Source: an uncultured Ruminococcus sp.
GTDB taxonomy: Bacteria > Bacillota > Clostridia > Oscillospirales > Acutalibacteraceae
DNA length: 16,089 nucleotides
Assembly (NCBI GenBank): GCA_902767285.1
Contig: CACXHC010000014.1
Coordinates: 1 to 16,089 of the forward strand
Reading direction: 5' to 3'
Both the position numbers and the translations under genes were made by a program. Of this stretch, positions 6,082 to 12,942 are shown piece by piece (position 1 is the stretch's first letter; each line of letters begins with the position of its first letter). The notes below the pieces were generated by a model. The model searched no databases, had not been told where the DNA came from, and saw only the letters and a list, made by a program, of their open reading frames with translations.

Positions 6082-6101
6082 AGTATAAATTGAGGTATAT
6101 T

Positions 6102-7511
6102 ATGAAAAAATCACTGAAAACAATTGTCTGTATATTATGTTCTGCCATGGTGCTTACATCTTTTACGGCTTGTGAAAAAAAAGGCGAAGAAACCGAGAGT
6201 GCCGCTTCGGTTCCTGAAGTTTCGTCAACGCCTACTGTGACTATTCCTCCTATACTTTCCACAAATGACGTTCCCGCTATCGAAAGCCCTTTGGCAAAAG
6301 AAGAGTTCATTTTCGGCAACGTGTTTTTTAACAAAGCCGTTACTACTATCGAATTGAGCGGTACAACTATTGATAATTTCGATGCTCTTGCCGAATGCCC
6401 CTACCTCGAAATTTTAACTATAAGCGACTGCAAAATACTTAATTATACGGGCTTGAGTTCGCTTAAACAAATCAGCAATTTAACAATATCAAACTGCAAA
6501 TTTGAAAATCTGAGTTACATAAGCGACCTTATTCAGCTGAAATCTCTCGATATTTCGAATAACGGAATATCTGATATAATTAAACTGAGTTCGCTTAAAA
6601 ATTTGACATCGCTCATGGTAACGGGCGGTGACGTTAAGGGTTTGGGTGCCGTGAAATATATGCCCAAACTTCAGGTTCTGAAAGTTGACTGCAAAAGTTG
6701 TGATGACCTTTCTCCGCTCTCCGAACTCGATGATATGAGAGAACTTTATTTATACAGCGAAGAAGCCAAAAATATTTCGGCTCTTGCTAATCTCACGAAT
6801 TTGAGAAATCTCAAACTTGATATGCCGAAACTGAAAGATATTTCGGTTCTCGAAAATATGCAGTATTTGAGTGACCTCGATATTTCGGGTTCTAAAGTAG
6901 ATTCGGTAAGACCTATCAGAAATATAACAAACATGGTTAATTTGAATATATCAAAAACCAAAGTTACCGAAGTCTATTTTCTTAAAAGAATGACGTTTAT
7001 GGAGTCGCTGGACGTTTCGGGCGATGAAATAACGGATTTCGAAAATTTGACATTCTGCACGGGGCTTGTTAATCTTGATGTCAGCGGAACGGGAATCAAG
7101 AAAAGCGAATACGAAATGCTCGTTGATGCTCTTCCTGATACGACTGTCGTCTATAAACATGACCTTGACGAGGAACTCGATGTAAACCAAAGCACCGATG
7201 ACGAAAATTCCGATTCGGATGTTGATTCGGAAAACGAAAATACTTCTCGTGTGGAGTACAACGCCGAATACGACCAGCACAGAGGCGAAAGCTCCGAAGT
7301 TGAATCTTCTGACGAAGATTATAATAATTATAATAGAAACAATCGCAACAACAATAATGATAACGAAAACAACAATGAAGAAAACGGAAGTTCCAACGGA
7401 TATTGGTTCGAGAACGATTATACCGGCGGATATTCTTTTTACAGTTATGATGACGGAACCATTTATAATGATGGCGAAGCAGGACATCACTATAACGGCG
7501 AACCTGTTTAA
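6102..7511 (+). CDS. Leucine-rich-repeat lipoprotein with Asn/Asp/Tyr-rich tail (paralogue 2)
   Basis: This 469-residue lipoprotein is paralogous to the preceding one. The signal peptide ends in FTAC, with Cys24 lipidated; Phe at -3 is a little unusual. The LRR solenoid of about 22-residue units runs from roughly 90 to 350 and is more degenerate than in paralogue 1. The C-terminal third is low complexity: acidic, then Asn-rich (about 410-430), then Gly/Tyr/Asp-rich, without the DEDGDG motifs of paralogue 1. ATG 6102 was chosen because TGAGG (6091-6095) precedes it and it gives a proper signal peptide. An in-frame TTG at 6078 would overlap the upstream gene and add residues before the signal. 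The two genes form a tandem surface-protein pair, probably from gene duplication. Confidence 0.88.
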   Translation: MKKSLKTIVCILCSAMVLTSFTACEKKGEETESAASVPEVSSTPTVTIPPILSTNDVPAIESPLAKEEFIFGNVFFNKAVTTIELSGTTIDNFDALAECPYLEILTISDCKILNYTGLSSLKQISNLTISNCKFENLSYISDLIQLKSLDISNNGISDIIKLSSLKNLTSLMVTGGDVKGLGAVKYMPKLQVLKVDCKSCDDLSPLSELDDMRELYLYSEEAKNISALANLTNLRNLKLDMPKLKDISVLENMQYLSDLDISGSKVDSVRPIRNITNMVNLNISKTKVTEVYFLKRMTFMESLDVSGDEITDFENLTFCTGLVNLDVSGTGIKKSEYEMLVDALPDTTVVYKHDLDEELDVNQSTDDENSDSDVDSENENTSRVEYNAEYDQHRGESSEVESSDEDYNNYNRNNRNNNNDNENNNEENGSSNGYWFENDYTGGYSFYSYDDGTIYNDGEAGHHYNGEPV

Positions 7512-7526
7512 ATAGAAAAAAATTCA

Positions 7527-7562
7527 GGGGAAAACCTTTTTTATTAAAATGAGGTTTTCCCC
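7527..7562. terminator. Hairpin after the LRR gene pair
   Basis: An 11-bp stem pairs 7527-7537 with 7552-7562 (GGGGAAAACCT with AGGTTTTCCCC). On the plus strand only ATAAAATTT follows, so termination would be weak or partial. The arms closely resemble the first hairpin of the composite repeats at 10581-10618 and 15732-15767, so it may be a relic of the same family. Confidence 0.5.
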
Positions 7563-7608
7563 ATAAAATTTCACTGAATAAAATTTTGAACAGAAAGGAT
7601 AATTTTGT

Positions 7609-8508
7609 ATGGATAAAAAATTTGCAATCATATCTTCAGCCGACAATAATATAATAAGAAAAGACACCAGTATTCAGACACTCGAAGAAATTTTGGGCGA
7701 TGACGGAACGGAAGTCTGCCGAAGTGATGACCTCATTCCGGGATTTATAAATCCGCACGGCGATATTTGCGAAAAAACAATTACTCCGATAATCGAAAAA
7801 GCCGAAATCCTAAATAATATCTTTGCCGATGATTCATACACCGAAATTTTTGATATATCGGGCGGAGATTTATCAAACACTCTGATTCCTTATCTTGATT
7901 TTGATATTATTGCAGGCTCGAAAGCTCGCTTGTGGGGTTACAGTGATGTCACGGCTCTTATAAATGCGATATATACAAAAACGGGCAAAATATCATCATT
8001 GTATCAGGTAATGCACATCATTCTCGAAAACAAAGAAGATTTCATGGATTTCGTAGATGGATTTGATGACAGTTTTGCTCAGCCCGATGTTGAATTTCTT
8101 TCGGGCGACTGCATGAGGGGTATTTTGGTGGGCGGAAATATCCGCTGTTTTCTGAAATTGGCCGGAACGGAGTATTTCCCGAATCTTGAGGGGAAAATTC
8201 TTGCATTGGAATCGTTTCACGCAAAATCAGACCAAGTTATGTCGATGTTTACGCAGCTCGGCTTAATGGGAGCATTTACCAAATGTTCGGGCATACTGCT
8301 CGGCGAATTTACAAAACTGAAGTCCGAGTTTAAGGAGAGCGAAGGAGACAGCAATGCCGTTAAGCCGTTTTTGCTCGAATTAATAAAGAAATTCAATCCC
8401 GATATTCCCGTTGCGTATACTGAAGCTATAGGACACAACATAAATATAAAACCTGTGCAAATAGGTCGTGAATACGAAATAAAAGATAATTCAGCGAGGT
8501 TTTTGTAA
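7609..8508 (+). CDS. LD-carboxypeptidase family protein (peptidase S66, LdcA/MccF-like)
   Basis: S66 enzymes are serine peptidases that cleave the L,D bond of muropeptide tetrapeptides in peptidoglycan recycling; MccF relatives cleave microcin-type substrates. The 299-residue length fits. The nucleophile is Ser112 in GYSDVTAL, the Glu is in LALESF (Glu201), and the His is in EAIGHNINI (His276). The family signature GGDLSNTLIPYLDFDII (85-101) is clear. No signal peptide is seen, so it is cytosolic. The N-terminal 75 residues match family members less well. The ribosome site AAAGGA precedes ATG 7609. The gene follows a weak terminator and is only 6 bases ahead of the next membrane-protein gene, so these two are co-transcribed. 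I cannot separate LdcA from MccF specificity from sequence alone. Confidence 0.85.
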   Translation: MDKKFAIISSADNNIIRKDTSIQTLEEILGDDGTEVCRSDDLIPGFINPHGDICEKTITPIIEKAEILNNIFADDSYTEIFDISGGDLSNTLIPYLDFDIIAGSKARLWGYSDVTALINAIYTKTGKISSLYQVMHIILENKEDFMDFVDGFDDSFAQPDVEFLSGDCMRGILVGGNIRCFLKLAGTEYFPNLEGKILALESFHAKSDQVMSMFTQLGLMGAFTKCSGILLGEFTKLKSEFKESEGDSNAVKPFLLELIKKFNPDIPVAYTEAIGHNINIKPVQIGREYEIKDNSARFL

Positions 8509-8514
8509 TCGAAT

Positions 8515-10551
8515 ATGAGCAGTAAAGTAACAAAACAATCAAAAAAAGAAATAGGCAAATTTATAATATTGGTAACGGCGGTAATTGTCGTAAATATTAT
8601 ATTGTCGAATCTCTCGGCTGTATCGATGATTTTTAAGTCCGGAGATAAAAAAGAGATAGATTTAAAAAAAGAATTTGGGTCATCTGAGATTTCGGTTTCG
8701 AAAAACAATCCAATCACAATAAATAATATAGACACCGAATTATATAATATCTGCATTGAAACAGCGGGAGATGATTTTTCGTATAAAGATGTTGAAATAT
8801 CATTCACCGATGACAATTTCAGATTTGATGATGCTTACGACTACAACAAACTCAAACAGCTTATTGCTGTTGGTGATGACAGTGTAAGCTATATAGATGT
8901 GTGTTCGTTCGGAAAAGCCGGTGCGGTAAGAATTGCGTGTGATGATAATATTACAATAAAATCGATAACTTTGAATAAATCCCCGGGATTTTCGTTTAGT
9001 TTGGTGTGGTTTATAGTTCTTTTTGGAGTAACCGTCTGTGTTGTTTACGGAACGTGGAGGGCGGAACTCGACAAAGACAGTTTCTTTATGATAAAGGTCG
9101 TAGCGGGACTTCTTTGTATACTTGTTATATGTATAACCGGAACTATACACTCAAAATGCGATGCTGATTTGCTTATGGAAATCCCCAAAAACGTTACCGG
9201 AGAGGATCAATATACGCAGTTGTTTGATGCTATTCATAAAAAGCAAAATTATCTTGATATTGATTTCAGCGAGGAGGATTTTGCAGAACTCGACTGCCCC
9301 TATGACCGCAGCGAACGCAACGAAAAAAATCCCGAAGGCGATTTTTGGGACAGAGCTTATTACGATGGGAAAATGTACTCGTATTTTGGCACAGCACCTA
9401 TATTCACCGTATATTATCCAATATATATGTTTACGCACCGTATACCGACTCCGCTTTTTGCGTCTGAGATTTTGTGTCTTTATTGTATAATTTTCATGTC
9501 GTTGCTTTATGAACTTCTGCTGAAACATTTCTGCAAAGATATTCCGAGAGAGATGGCACTTTTGGGCTTAATTGCGTTGATATTCGGTTCGGTAATATTT
9601 CCGGTAGCACTTGAGACAAAATTTTATTATATTGCGGTGCTTTCGGGAGTGAGTTCGGTTTCGGCATTTTTTTATTTTCTGTTTTCGGCATATTTCGCAA
9701 GGAACAAAAGCGACAAAAAGAAAAGAGTAATTTTTCTGGTGCTGGCGGGAATATCAGTTGTTGCAATAGTTGCATCAAGACCGACTCTTGTTTTGTACTG
9801 TTTTATTGCATTAATTCCGGCATGGTATATTTTCTCCGACAAAAAAGAATCATTAAAAAACAAAATACACTATTCTATCGCAATAGGAGTTCCCATTGTA
9901 ACGGGTGCAATAATGATTATGGCTTACAATTATGCGAGATTCGACAACCCGTTTGAATTTGGCTTTAACTATCAGTTAACGGTAAGCCGAGCAGCAGCGA
10001 ACACAATCAAACTTTCGATGATCCCGGCGGCGATATATCATTATTTTATACAGCAACCGCAAACTATATCATCATTCCCATATCTGAAGATGACGTACAA
10101 CGGATTTGACTCATACGAAAGATATAGCTATCACGGAATAACCATGGGTGTGTTGATGTATCCGGCATCATGGGGAGTTTTTGCAGATCCGTTCACACTA
10201 AAGCTCAAATCAAAAGACAAAGACGAGAAATTCAAATCACTTATTATATTGTCGTTGAGTGTGATGGTTGTGCTTATGGCGTTTATCGATATGTGCAAAG
10301 CGGGTTCTCATTACAGATATACGACTGATATATCATTTGTTTTGATACTCGTGTCACTCATAAATATTATAGATGTTTCGGCGATGTTCAAAAAAGCGAA
10401 TTTCAAATTTTACAAATATTATTATGCAATAGTTTCTCTGCTTATGATTATCACAATATTTGTGGGCGGTTTGCTCGCATTTAACAACGAAACTCATAAT
10501 ATGCTCAAAGCTTATGACCTCGCTACCCGTACAATACGCATCTTCATTTGA
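8515..10551 (+). CDS. Polytopic membrane protein, probable GT-C-type glycosyltransferase-like
   Basis: This 678-residue protein has one N-terminal membrane segment (about 14-37), then a roughly 115-residue beta-rich extracytoplasmic domain. A membrane segment at about 154-178 and many further segments to the C-terminus follow. The segment around 280-305 (YYDGKMYSYFGTAP, then a Tyr/Pro-rich helix) and the later NYARFDNPFEFGFNYQLT resemble a family of uncharacterised Firmicutes membrane proteins with a GT39/GT-C-like layout. Those enzymes transfer sugars from polyprenyl-phosphate donors outside the membrane; this role is inference here. The weak ribosome site (GCGAGG) lies inside the end of the preceding gene, 6 bases away, suggesting coupled translation with the LD-carboxypeptidase. 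A composite repeat begins right after the stop. Confidence 0.8.
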   Translation: MSSKVTKQSKKEIGKFIILVTAVIVVNIILSNLSAVSMIFKSGDKKEIDLKKEFGSSEISVSKNNPITINNIDTELYNICIETAGDDFSYKDVEISFTDDNFRFDDAYDYNKLKQLIAVGDDSVSYIDVCSFGKAGAVRIACDDNITIKSITLNKSPGFSFSLVWFIVLFGVTVCVVYGTWRAELDKDSFFMIKVVAGLLCILVICITGTIHSKCDADLLMEIPKNVTGEDQYTQLFDAIHKKQNYLDIDFSEEDFAELDCPYDRSERNEKNPEGDFWDRAYYDGKMYSYFGTAPIFTVYYPIYMFTHRIPTPLFASEILCLYCIIFMSLLYELLLKHFCKDIPREMALLGLIALIFGSVIFPVALETKFYYIAVLSGVSSVSAFFYFLFSAYFARNKSDKKKRVIFLVLAGISVVAIVASRPTLVLYCFIALIPAWYIFSDKKESLKNKIHYSIAIGVPIVTGAIMIMAYNYARFDNPFEFGFNYQLTVSRAAANTIKLSMIPAAIYHYFIQQPQTISSFPYLKMTYNGFDSYERYSYHGITMGVLMYPASWGVFADPFTLKLKSKDKDEKFKSLIILSLSVMVVLMAFIDMCKAGSHYRYTTDISFVLILVSLINIIDVSAMFKKANFKFYKYYYAIVSLLMIITIFVGGLLAFNNETHNMLKAYDLATRTIRIFI

Positions 10552-10580
10552 TCGGGGGCTTTTCTTGCTCGGGGGCTTTT
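10552..10580 (+). repeat. Short direct repeat TCGGGGGCTTTT, two copies
   Basis: Copies at 10552-10563 and 10569-10580 begin immediately after the stop codon of the membrane-protein gene. The C-G5-C core equals one arm of the GC hairpin found at 21-38 and 155-172. They look like the outer edge of the composite repeat that continues to about 10800. The stretch has no self-complementary arms. Confidence 0.7.
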
Positions 10581-10618
10581 TTTGGGAAAACCTTTTTTGA
10601 AAAAAAGGTTTTCCCAAA
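10581..10618. repeat. Composite repeat A, hairpin 1
   Basis: The palindrome pairs 10581-10598 with 10601-10618 (TTTGGGAAAACCTTTTTT and its complement, two-base centre GA). It is followed by AAACCCTTTCCAAAAAACTTT. Compared with hairpin 1 of repeat B (15732-15767), the fourth base of the GGGA/GGGG block and its partner change together, so pairing is kept. It may act as a terminator or RNA 3'-end stabiliser for the membrane-protein gene, although there is no T-run after the stem. Confidence 0.8.
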
Positions 10619-10665
10619 CCCTTTCCAAAAAACTTTAATTGTAAAGTTTTTACTTCATTTTATGT

Positions 10666-10704
10666 AAACAAATCCGACTGCGTTGTTTGCAGTCGGATTT
10701 GTTT
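10666..10704. terminator. Composite repeat A, hairpin 2 (terminator-like)
   Basis: A perfect 16-bp stem (10666-10681 with 10689-10704, loop GTTGTTT) starts with A's and ends with a T-rich arm, so it can work in either direction. The homologous hairpin at 15863-15902 differs by a compensated C:G to T:A change and has a different loop. It lies about 115 bases after the membrane-protein stop codon. Confidence 0.75.
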
Positions 10705-10761
10705 CAGTTTATACAATGCTTGTTAAAAAGCTAAAAATTTATATAGTTAAAGTTTTTTTTG

Positions 10762-10787
10762 CTTCTTTTTTTTTCAAAAAAAAGAAG
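10762..10787. repeat. Composite repeat A, hairpin 3 (family-3 palindrome)
   Basis: A 12-bp stem pairs 10762-10773 with 10776-10787, centre TC. It is preceded by TTAAAGTTTTTTTTG and followed by AAGAAAAAA. It is nearly identical to 16046-16071 and similar to 122-145 and 15965-15988. Confidence 0.8.
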
Positions 10788-10837
10788 AAGAAAAAATGTA
10801 TATAAATACTTGAAAAAAAGTTGAAAATATGTTAAAA

Positions 10838-10843
10838 TATAAT
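10838..10843 (+). promoter_or_regulatory. Candidate -10 box upstream of the cytidylate-kinase-like gene
   Basis: A perfect TATAAT lies 31 bases before the chosen ATG. Two TTGAAA hexamers (10810-10815 and 10821-10826) are at non-ideal distances of 22 and 11 bases, so the -35 is unresolved. The alternative -10 TTAAAA at 10832 gives 16 bases from the first hexamer. Confidence 0.35.
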
Positions 10844-10874
10844 CAACGAAATGACAAGGAAAGGTTGTGTTGTT

Positions 10875-11489
10875 ATGAGTAATAAATATGTAATCGCCGT
10901 AAGCCGTCAATACGGAAGCGGAGGTCATGAGATAGGCAGAAAACTCGCCGAGAAACTTGGCATCAAGTTCTATGACAAAGAGCTTTTGGCTAAAATTTCG
11001 CAAGACAGCGGTATGTCAAAAAGTCTTATCGAATATTATGACGAAATGCCCTCTAAAAGTTTTCTCTTCTCGCTCGCTATGGACGCATATCCTATGTCTT
11101 TTACTGAAGTGCCGATAAATCAGAAAGTTTTTCAAGCTCAGGTCGAAACTATAAAGAAAATTGCTGATGAAGGTTCTTGCGTTATCATTGGCAGATGTGC
11201 GGATACTATTCTTTCCGAAACTCCTAACTTGATTTCAGTTTTTGTTCATGCCGATATGGACTCAAAAATCGCTCGCGTTAAAGAGCGTGACGGTCTTTCC
11301 GAGGACAAGGCACGTGATGTTATTATCAGAACAGACAAAAAACGTGCCTCCTTCTATAACTATTATTCGCTCGATAAACGCTGGGGCGAAGTACAATCTT
11401 ATGACATTGCCATAAACAGCGGTAAACTTGGAATCGATAATTCTGTTGAATTTTTGTATCAATATGTTAAATTGAGAAATCTTGCGTAA
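10875..11489 (+). CDS. Cytidylate kinase-like family protein
   Basis: This 204-residue protein is a member of the cytidylate-kinase-like P-loop group often found in Clostridia as a stand-alone gene. It opens with VIAVSRQYGSGGHEIG (6-21), where GSGG replaces the usual GxGKS phosphate loop. GRCADTIL (about 103-110) and RVKERDGLSEDKARDVI follow, together with DKKRASFYNYY, which corresponds to the lid and base-binding region. It is cytosolic. True CMP kinase activity is doubtful because the phosphate loop lacks the canonical Lys-Ser/Thr; the substrate is unknown. ATG 10875 was chosen because AAGGAAAGG lies about ten bases upstream; an in-frame ATG at 10851 lies before that site. The gene is monocistronic and ends at a strong bidirectional terminator. 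Confidence 0.85.
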   Translation: MSNKYVIAVSRQYGSGGHEIGRKLAEKLGIKFYDKELLAKISQDSGMSKSLIEYYDEMPSKSFLFSLAMDAYPMSFTEVPINQKVFQAQVETIKKIADEGSCVIIGRCADTILSETPNLISVFVHADMDSKIARVKERDGLSEDKARDVIIRTDKKRASFYNYYSLDKRWGEVQSYDIAINSGKLGIDNSVEFLYQYVKLRNLA

Positions 11490-11522
11490 TACGTTTCTTT
11501 TTTTGGTTCTCCTTTTCAGAAG

Positions 11523-11566
11523 TCCCCCGAACGATTTTGTTTTTCGTTCGGGGGATCCCTTTTTTC
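11523..11566. terminator. Bidirectional intrinsic terminator between convergent genes
   Basis: A 12-bp stem pairs 11523-11534 with 11544-11555 (TCCCCCGAACGA and its complement), followed on the plus strand by TCCCTTTTTT. It serves the cytidylate-kinase-like gene and, from the other side, the SASP gene that ends at 11578. Confidence 0.88.
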
Positions 11567-11577
11567 GTCTTTTTATA

Positions 11578-11778
11578 TTATTTCATTGACTGCTCGTAGC
11601 TTTCAATCATCTTTTTAACCATCTGACCGCCTATTGAACCAGCCTGTCTTGATGTGAGTTCACCGTTATAGCCATCTTTGAGATTTACGCCTACTTCGTT
11701 GGCACACTCCATCTTGAATCTGTCCATAGCGTCTCTTGACTCGGGAACGTTGAGTCTGTTATTATTCTTTGCTGACAT
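11578..11778 (-). CDS. Alpha/beta-type small acid-soluble spore protein
   Basis: SASPs coat and protect DNA in dormant spores and are degraded by the GPR protease at germination. The 66-residue length is right. The conserved first helix and protease site region (MDRFKMECANEVGVNL, about 18-33) and the signature LTSRQAGSIGGQMVKKMI (41-58) are present. At the GPR cleavage site the residue after Glu is Cys, where Ile, Val or Phe is usual. The ribosome site AAAGGAG is strong. Upstream, CATATAAT on the minus strand (11829-11836) could be a sigma-G-type -10 for forespore expression, but I could not define a matching -35. This gene is the best evidence that the host forms spores. Confidence 0.95.
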   Translation of the reverse strand: MSAKNNNRLNVPESRDAMDRFKMECANEVGVNLKDGYNGELTSRQAGSIGGQMVKKMIESYEQSMK

Positions 11779-11864
11779 GATTTTTTTCTCCTTTCAAGTC
11801 AATTTTACGGTGTTTCTTCCGCAAAAATATTATATGTTCTTTTCGGAGAATTATAATTGGTAAT

Positions 11865-12308
11865 TTATGTATTTTTCCTCTTCTTTTGTATTATAAATAT
11901 TATTGCCGATGCTATCAAAAAACCTGTTACTGCTCCCGAAAAGTCGAGAAGAACGTCTTTTACTTCGGCACTTCTTCCAATAGGGAAATACTGTATCGTT
12001 TCATCTGTGACAGGTACTGCCAACAGAAAAAAGAGTATCATAAATATTTTTGTTTTGAGCTGTTTGCAGTATTCAAAGACAGTCCACGAAAGAAATATTC
12101 CTAAAATCGAAAATTCCGTGAAGTGTGCCAGCTTGCGTATTGAGTGTTCGTTCAAAATATTTTGTATGTGCAGTGATGAGGCTATCGAATTTATGAACTG
12201 AAGCAATGCTCCGCTTTCTTCCGATGAGTCAACCGCATTCATTGAAGAGTGTATGAAAATTGCCAAGGTGATTATTATTGTTACGGTGAGAAGAATTTTC
12301 TTTTTCAA
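11865..12308 (-). CDS. VanZ-like family membrane protein
   Basis: This 147-residue protein is of VanZ-like type with an N-terminal membrane segment (4-20) followed by about three more. Conserved family motifs are RKLAHFTEF (58-66), DETIQYFPIGR (102-112) and DVLLDFSGAVTG (118-129). VanZ gives low-level teicoplanin resistance in enterococci, but chromosomal relatives are widespread and their role is mostly unknown, so no resistance is inferred here. The start is TTG at 12308, supported by AAAGGAG about eight bases upstream and by a promoter at 12333-12362. It runs in the same direction as the SASP gene, 86 bases away, and diverges from the COG2426 operon. Confidence 0.88.
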   Translation of the reverse strand: MKKKILLTVTIIITLAIFIHSSMNAVDSSEESGALLQFINSIASSLHIQNILNEHSIRKLAHFTEFSILGIFLSWTVFEYCKQLKTKIFMILFFLLAVPVTDETIQYFPIGRSAEVKDVLLDFSGAVTGFLIASAIIFIIQKKRKNT

Positions 12309-12332
12309 GTTCAGCTCTCCTTTCGAGTATTA

Positions 12333-12362
12333 ATTCTATCATAGATATTGGCTGTAAGTCAA
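12333..12362 (-). promoter_or_regulatory. Sigma-A-like promoter for the VanZ-like gene
   Basis: On the minus strand TTGACT (12357-12362) and TAGAAT (12333-12338) are separated by 18 bases. The -10 lies about 25 bases upstream of the TTG start, giving a short leader. Confidence 0.6.
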
Positions 12363-12384
12363 GAATTTTTATCCATTTCGGCTA

Positions 12385-12413
12385 TTGTCAACAGGGGCAA
12401 TATAATATATAAT
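12385..12413 (+). promoter_or_regulatory. Sigma-A-like promoter for the COG2426/flavoprotein operon
   Basis: TTGTCA (12385-12390) and TATAAT (12408-12413) are separated by 17 bases, about 31 bases ahead of the TTG start at 12445. It diverges from the VanZ-like promoter, with 22 bases between the two -35 boxes. Confidence 0.6.
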
Positions 12414-12444
12414 ATTCATGTTATGTTAAAGGAGGAGTATTCAT

Positions 12445-12942
12445 TTGGAAAATCTTGTAAAATCACTCGTTGAGGCTTTGAGCGGTATTCCCAACGAGCT
12501 TATTATTTTTATAATATCGCTGTTCCCTATACTCGAACTCAGAGGCGGACTTATTGCGGCATCTATTCTTCATGTCGATTTGTGGCGAGCTATTCCGATT
12601 TGTGTTGCCGGAAATATTCTTCCAATACCGTTTATATTGTTATTTATCGAGAAAATTTTTGAGTGGCTCAAAAATACCCGCTTCGTCAAAATGATAAATA
12701 AACTTGAGGAGAAAGCCGACAAAAACGCTAAAAAAATTATGGAGCATAAAAATTTGGGTCTGCTCCTTTTTGTGGGAATCCCGTTACCCGGCACGGGTGC
12801 TTGGACGGGTTCGCTCGTTGCGGCTCTTTTTCATTTTAAGCTGAAAGATGCCAGCTTATCTATTCTCGGCGGAATTGTTCTTGCTACCGTTATTATGAGT
12901 CTGATTTCGTATGGCATACCGTACTTGATTTCGCTGATATGA
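12445..12942 (+). CDS. COG2426 family small membrane protein (PF06695-type)
   Basis: This 165-residue integral membrane protein belongs to the family historically labelled small multidrug export protein; transport has not been shown for it. It has about four membrane segments. The family motifs ELRGGLIAA (31-39) and GIPLPGTGAWTGSLVAAL (111-128) look like paired re-entrant loops, and a charged cytosolic loop (about 79-102) lies between them. The start is TTG at 12445, supported by AAAGGAGGAG seven bases upstream; no other in-frame start precedes the conserved ELRGG region. Its stop overlaps the next start in an ATGA junction, so it is translationally coupled to the flavoprotein gene. Confidence 0.9.
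   Translation: MENLVKSLVEALSGIPNELIIFIISLFPILELRGGLIAASILHVDLWRAIPICVAGNILPIPFILLFIEKIFEWLKNTRFVKMINKLEEKADKNAKKIMEHKNLGLLLFVGIPLPGTGAWTGSLVAALFHFKLKDASLSILGGIVLATVIMSLISYGIPYLISLI

Noticed and set aside
6078..6101. TTG at 6078 as start of the second LRR lipoprotein
   Set aside because: It overlaps the previous stop codon and adds eight residues before a normal signal peptide; ATG 6102 has TGAGG upstream.
6951..7490. Minus-strand open frame rich in Ile/Val
   Set aside because: It is the shadow of the Asn/Asp-rich tail of the second LRR lipoprotein; AAT/GAT codons read as ATT/ATC on the other strand.
8217..8816. Minus-strand open frame of 199 codons
   Set aside because: It lies across the end of the LD-carboxypeptidase and the start of the membrane-protein gene, both well supported, and it looks like a composition shadow.
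10851..10874. ATG at 10851 as start of the cytidylate-kinase-like gene
   Set aside because: It lies before the AAGGAAAGG ribosome site, and the added residues do not belong to the conserved family N-terminus.
11865..12308. Glycopeptide resistance gene vanZ
   Set aside because: Only family-level similarity is visible, there is no van cluster nearby, and such relatives are common chromosomal genes.
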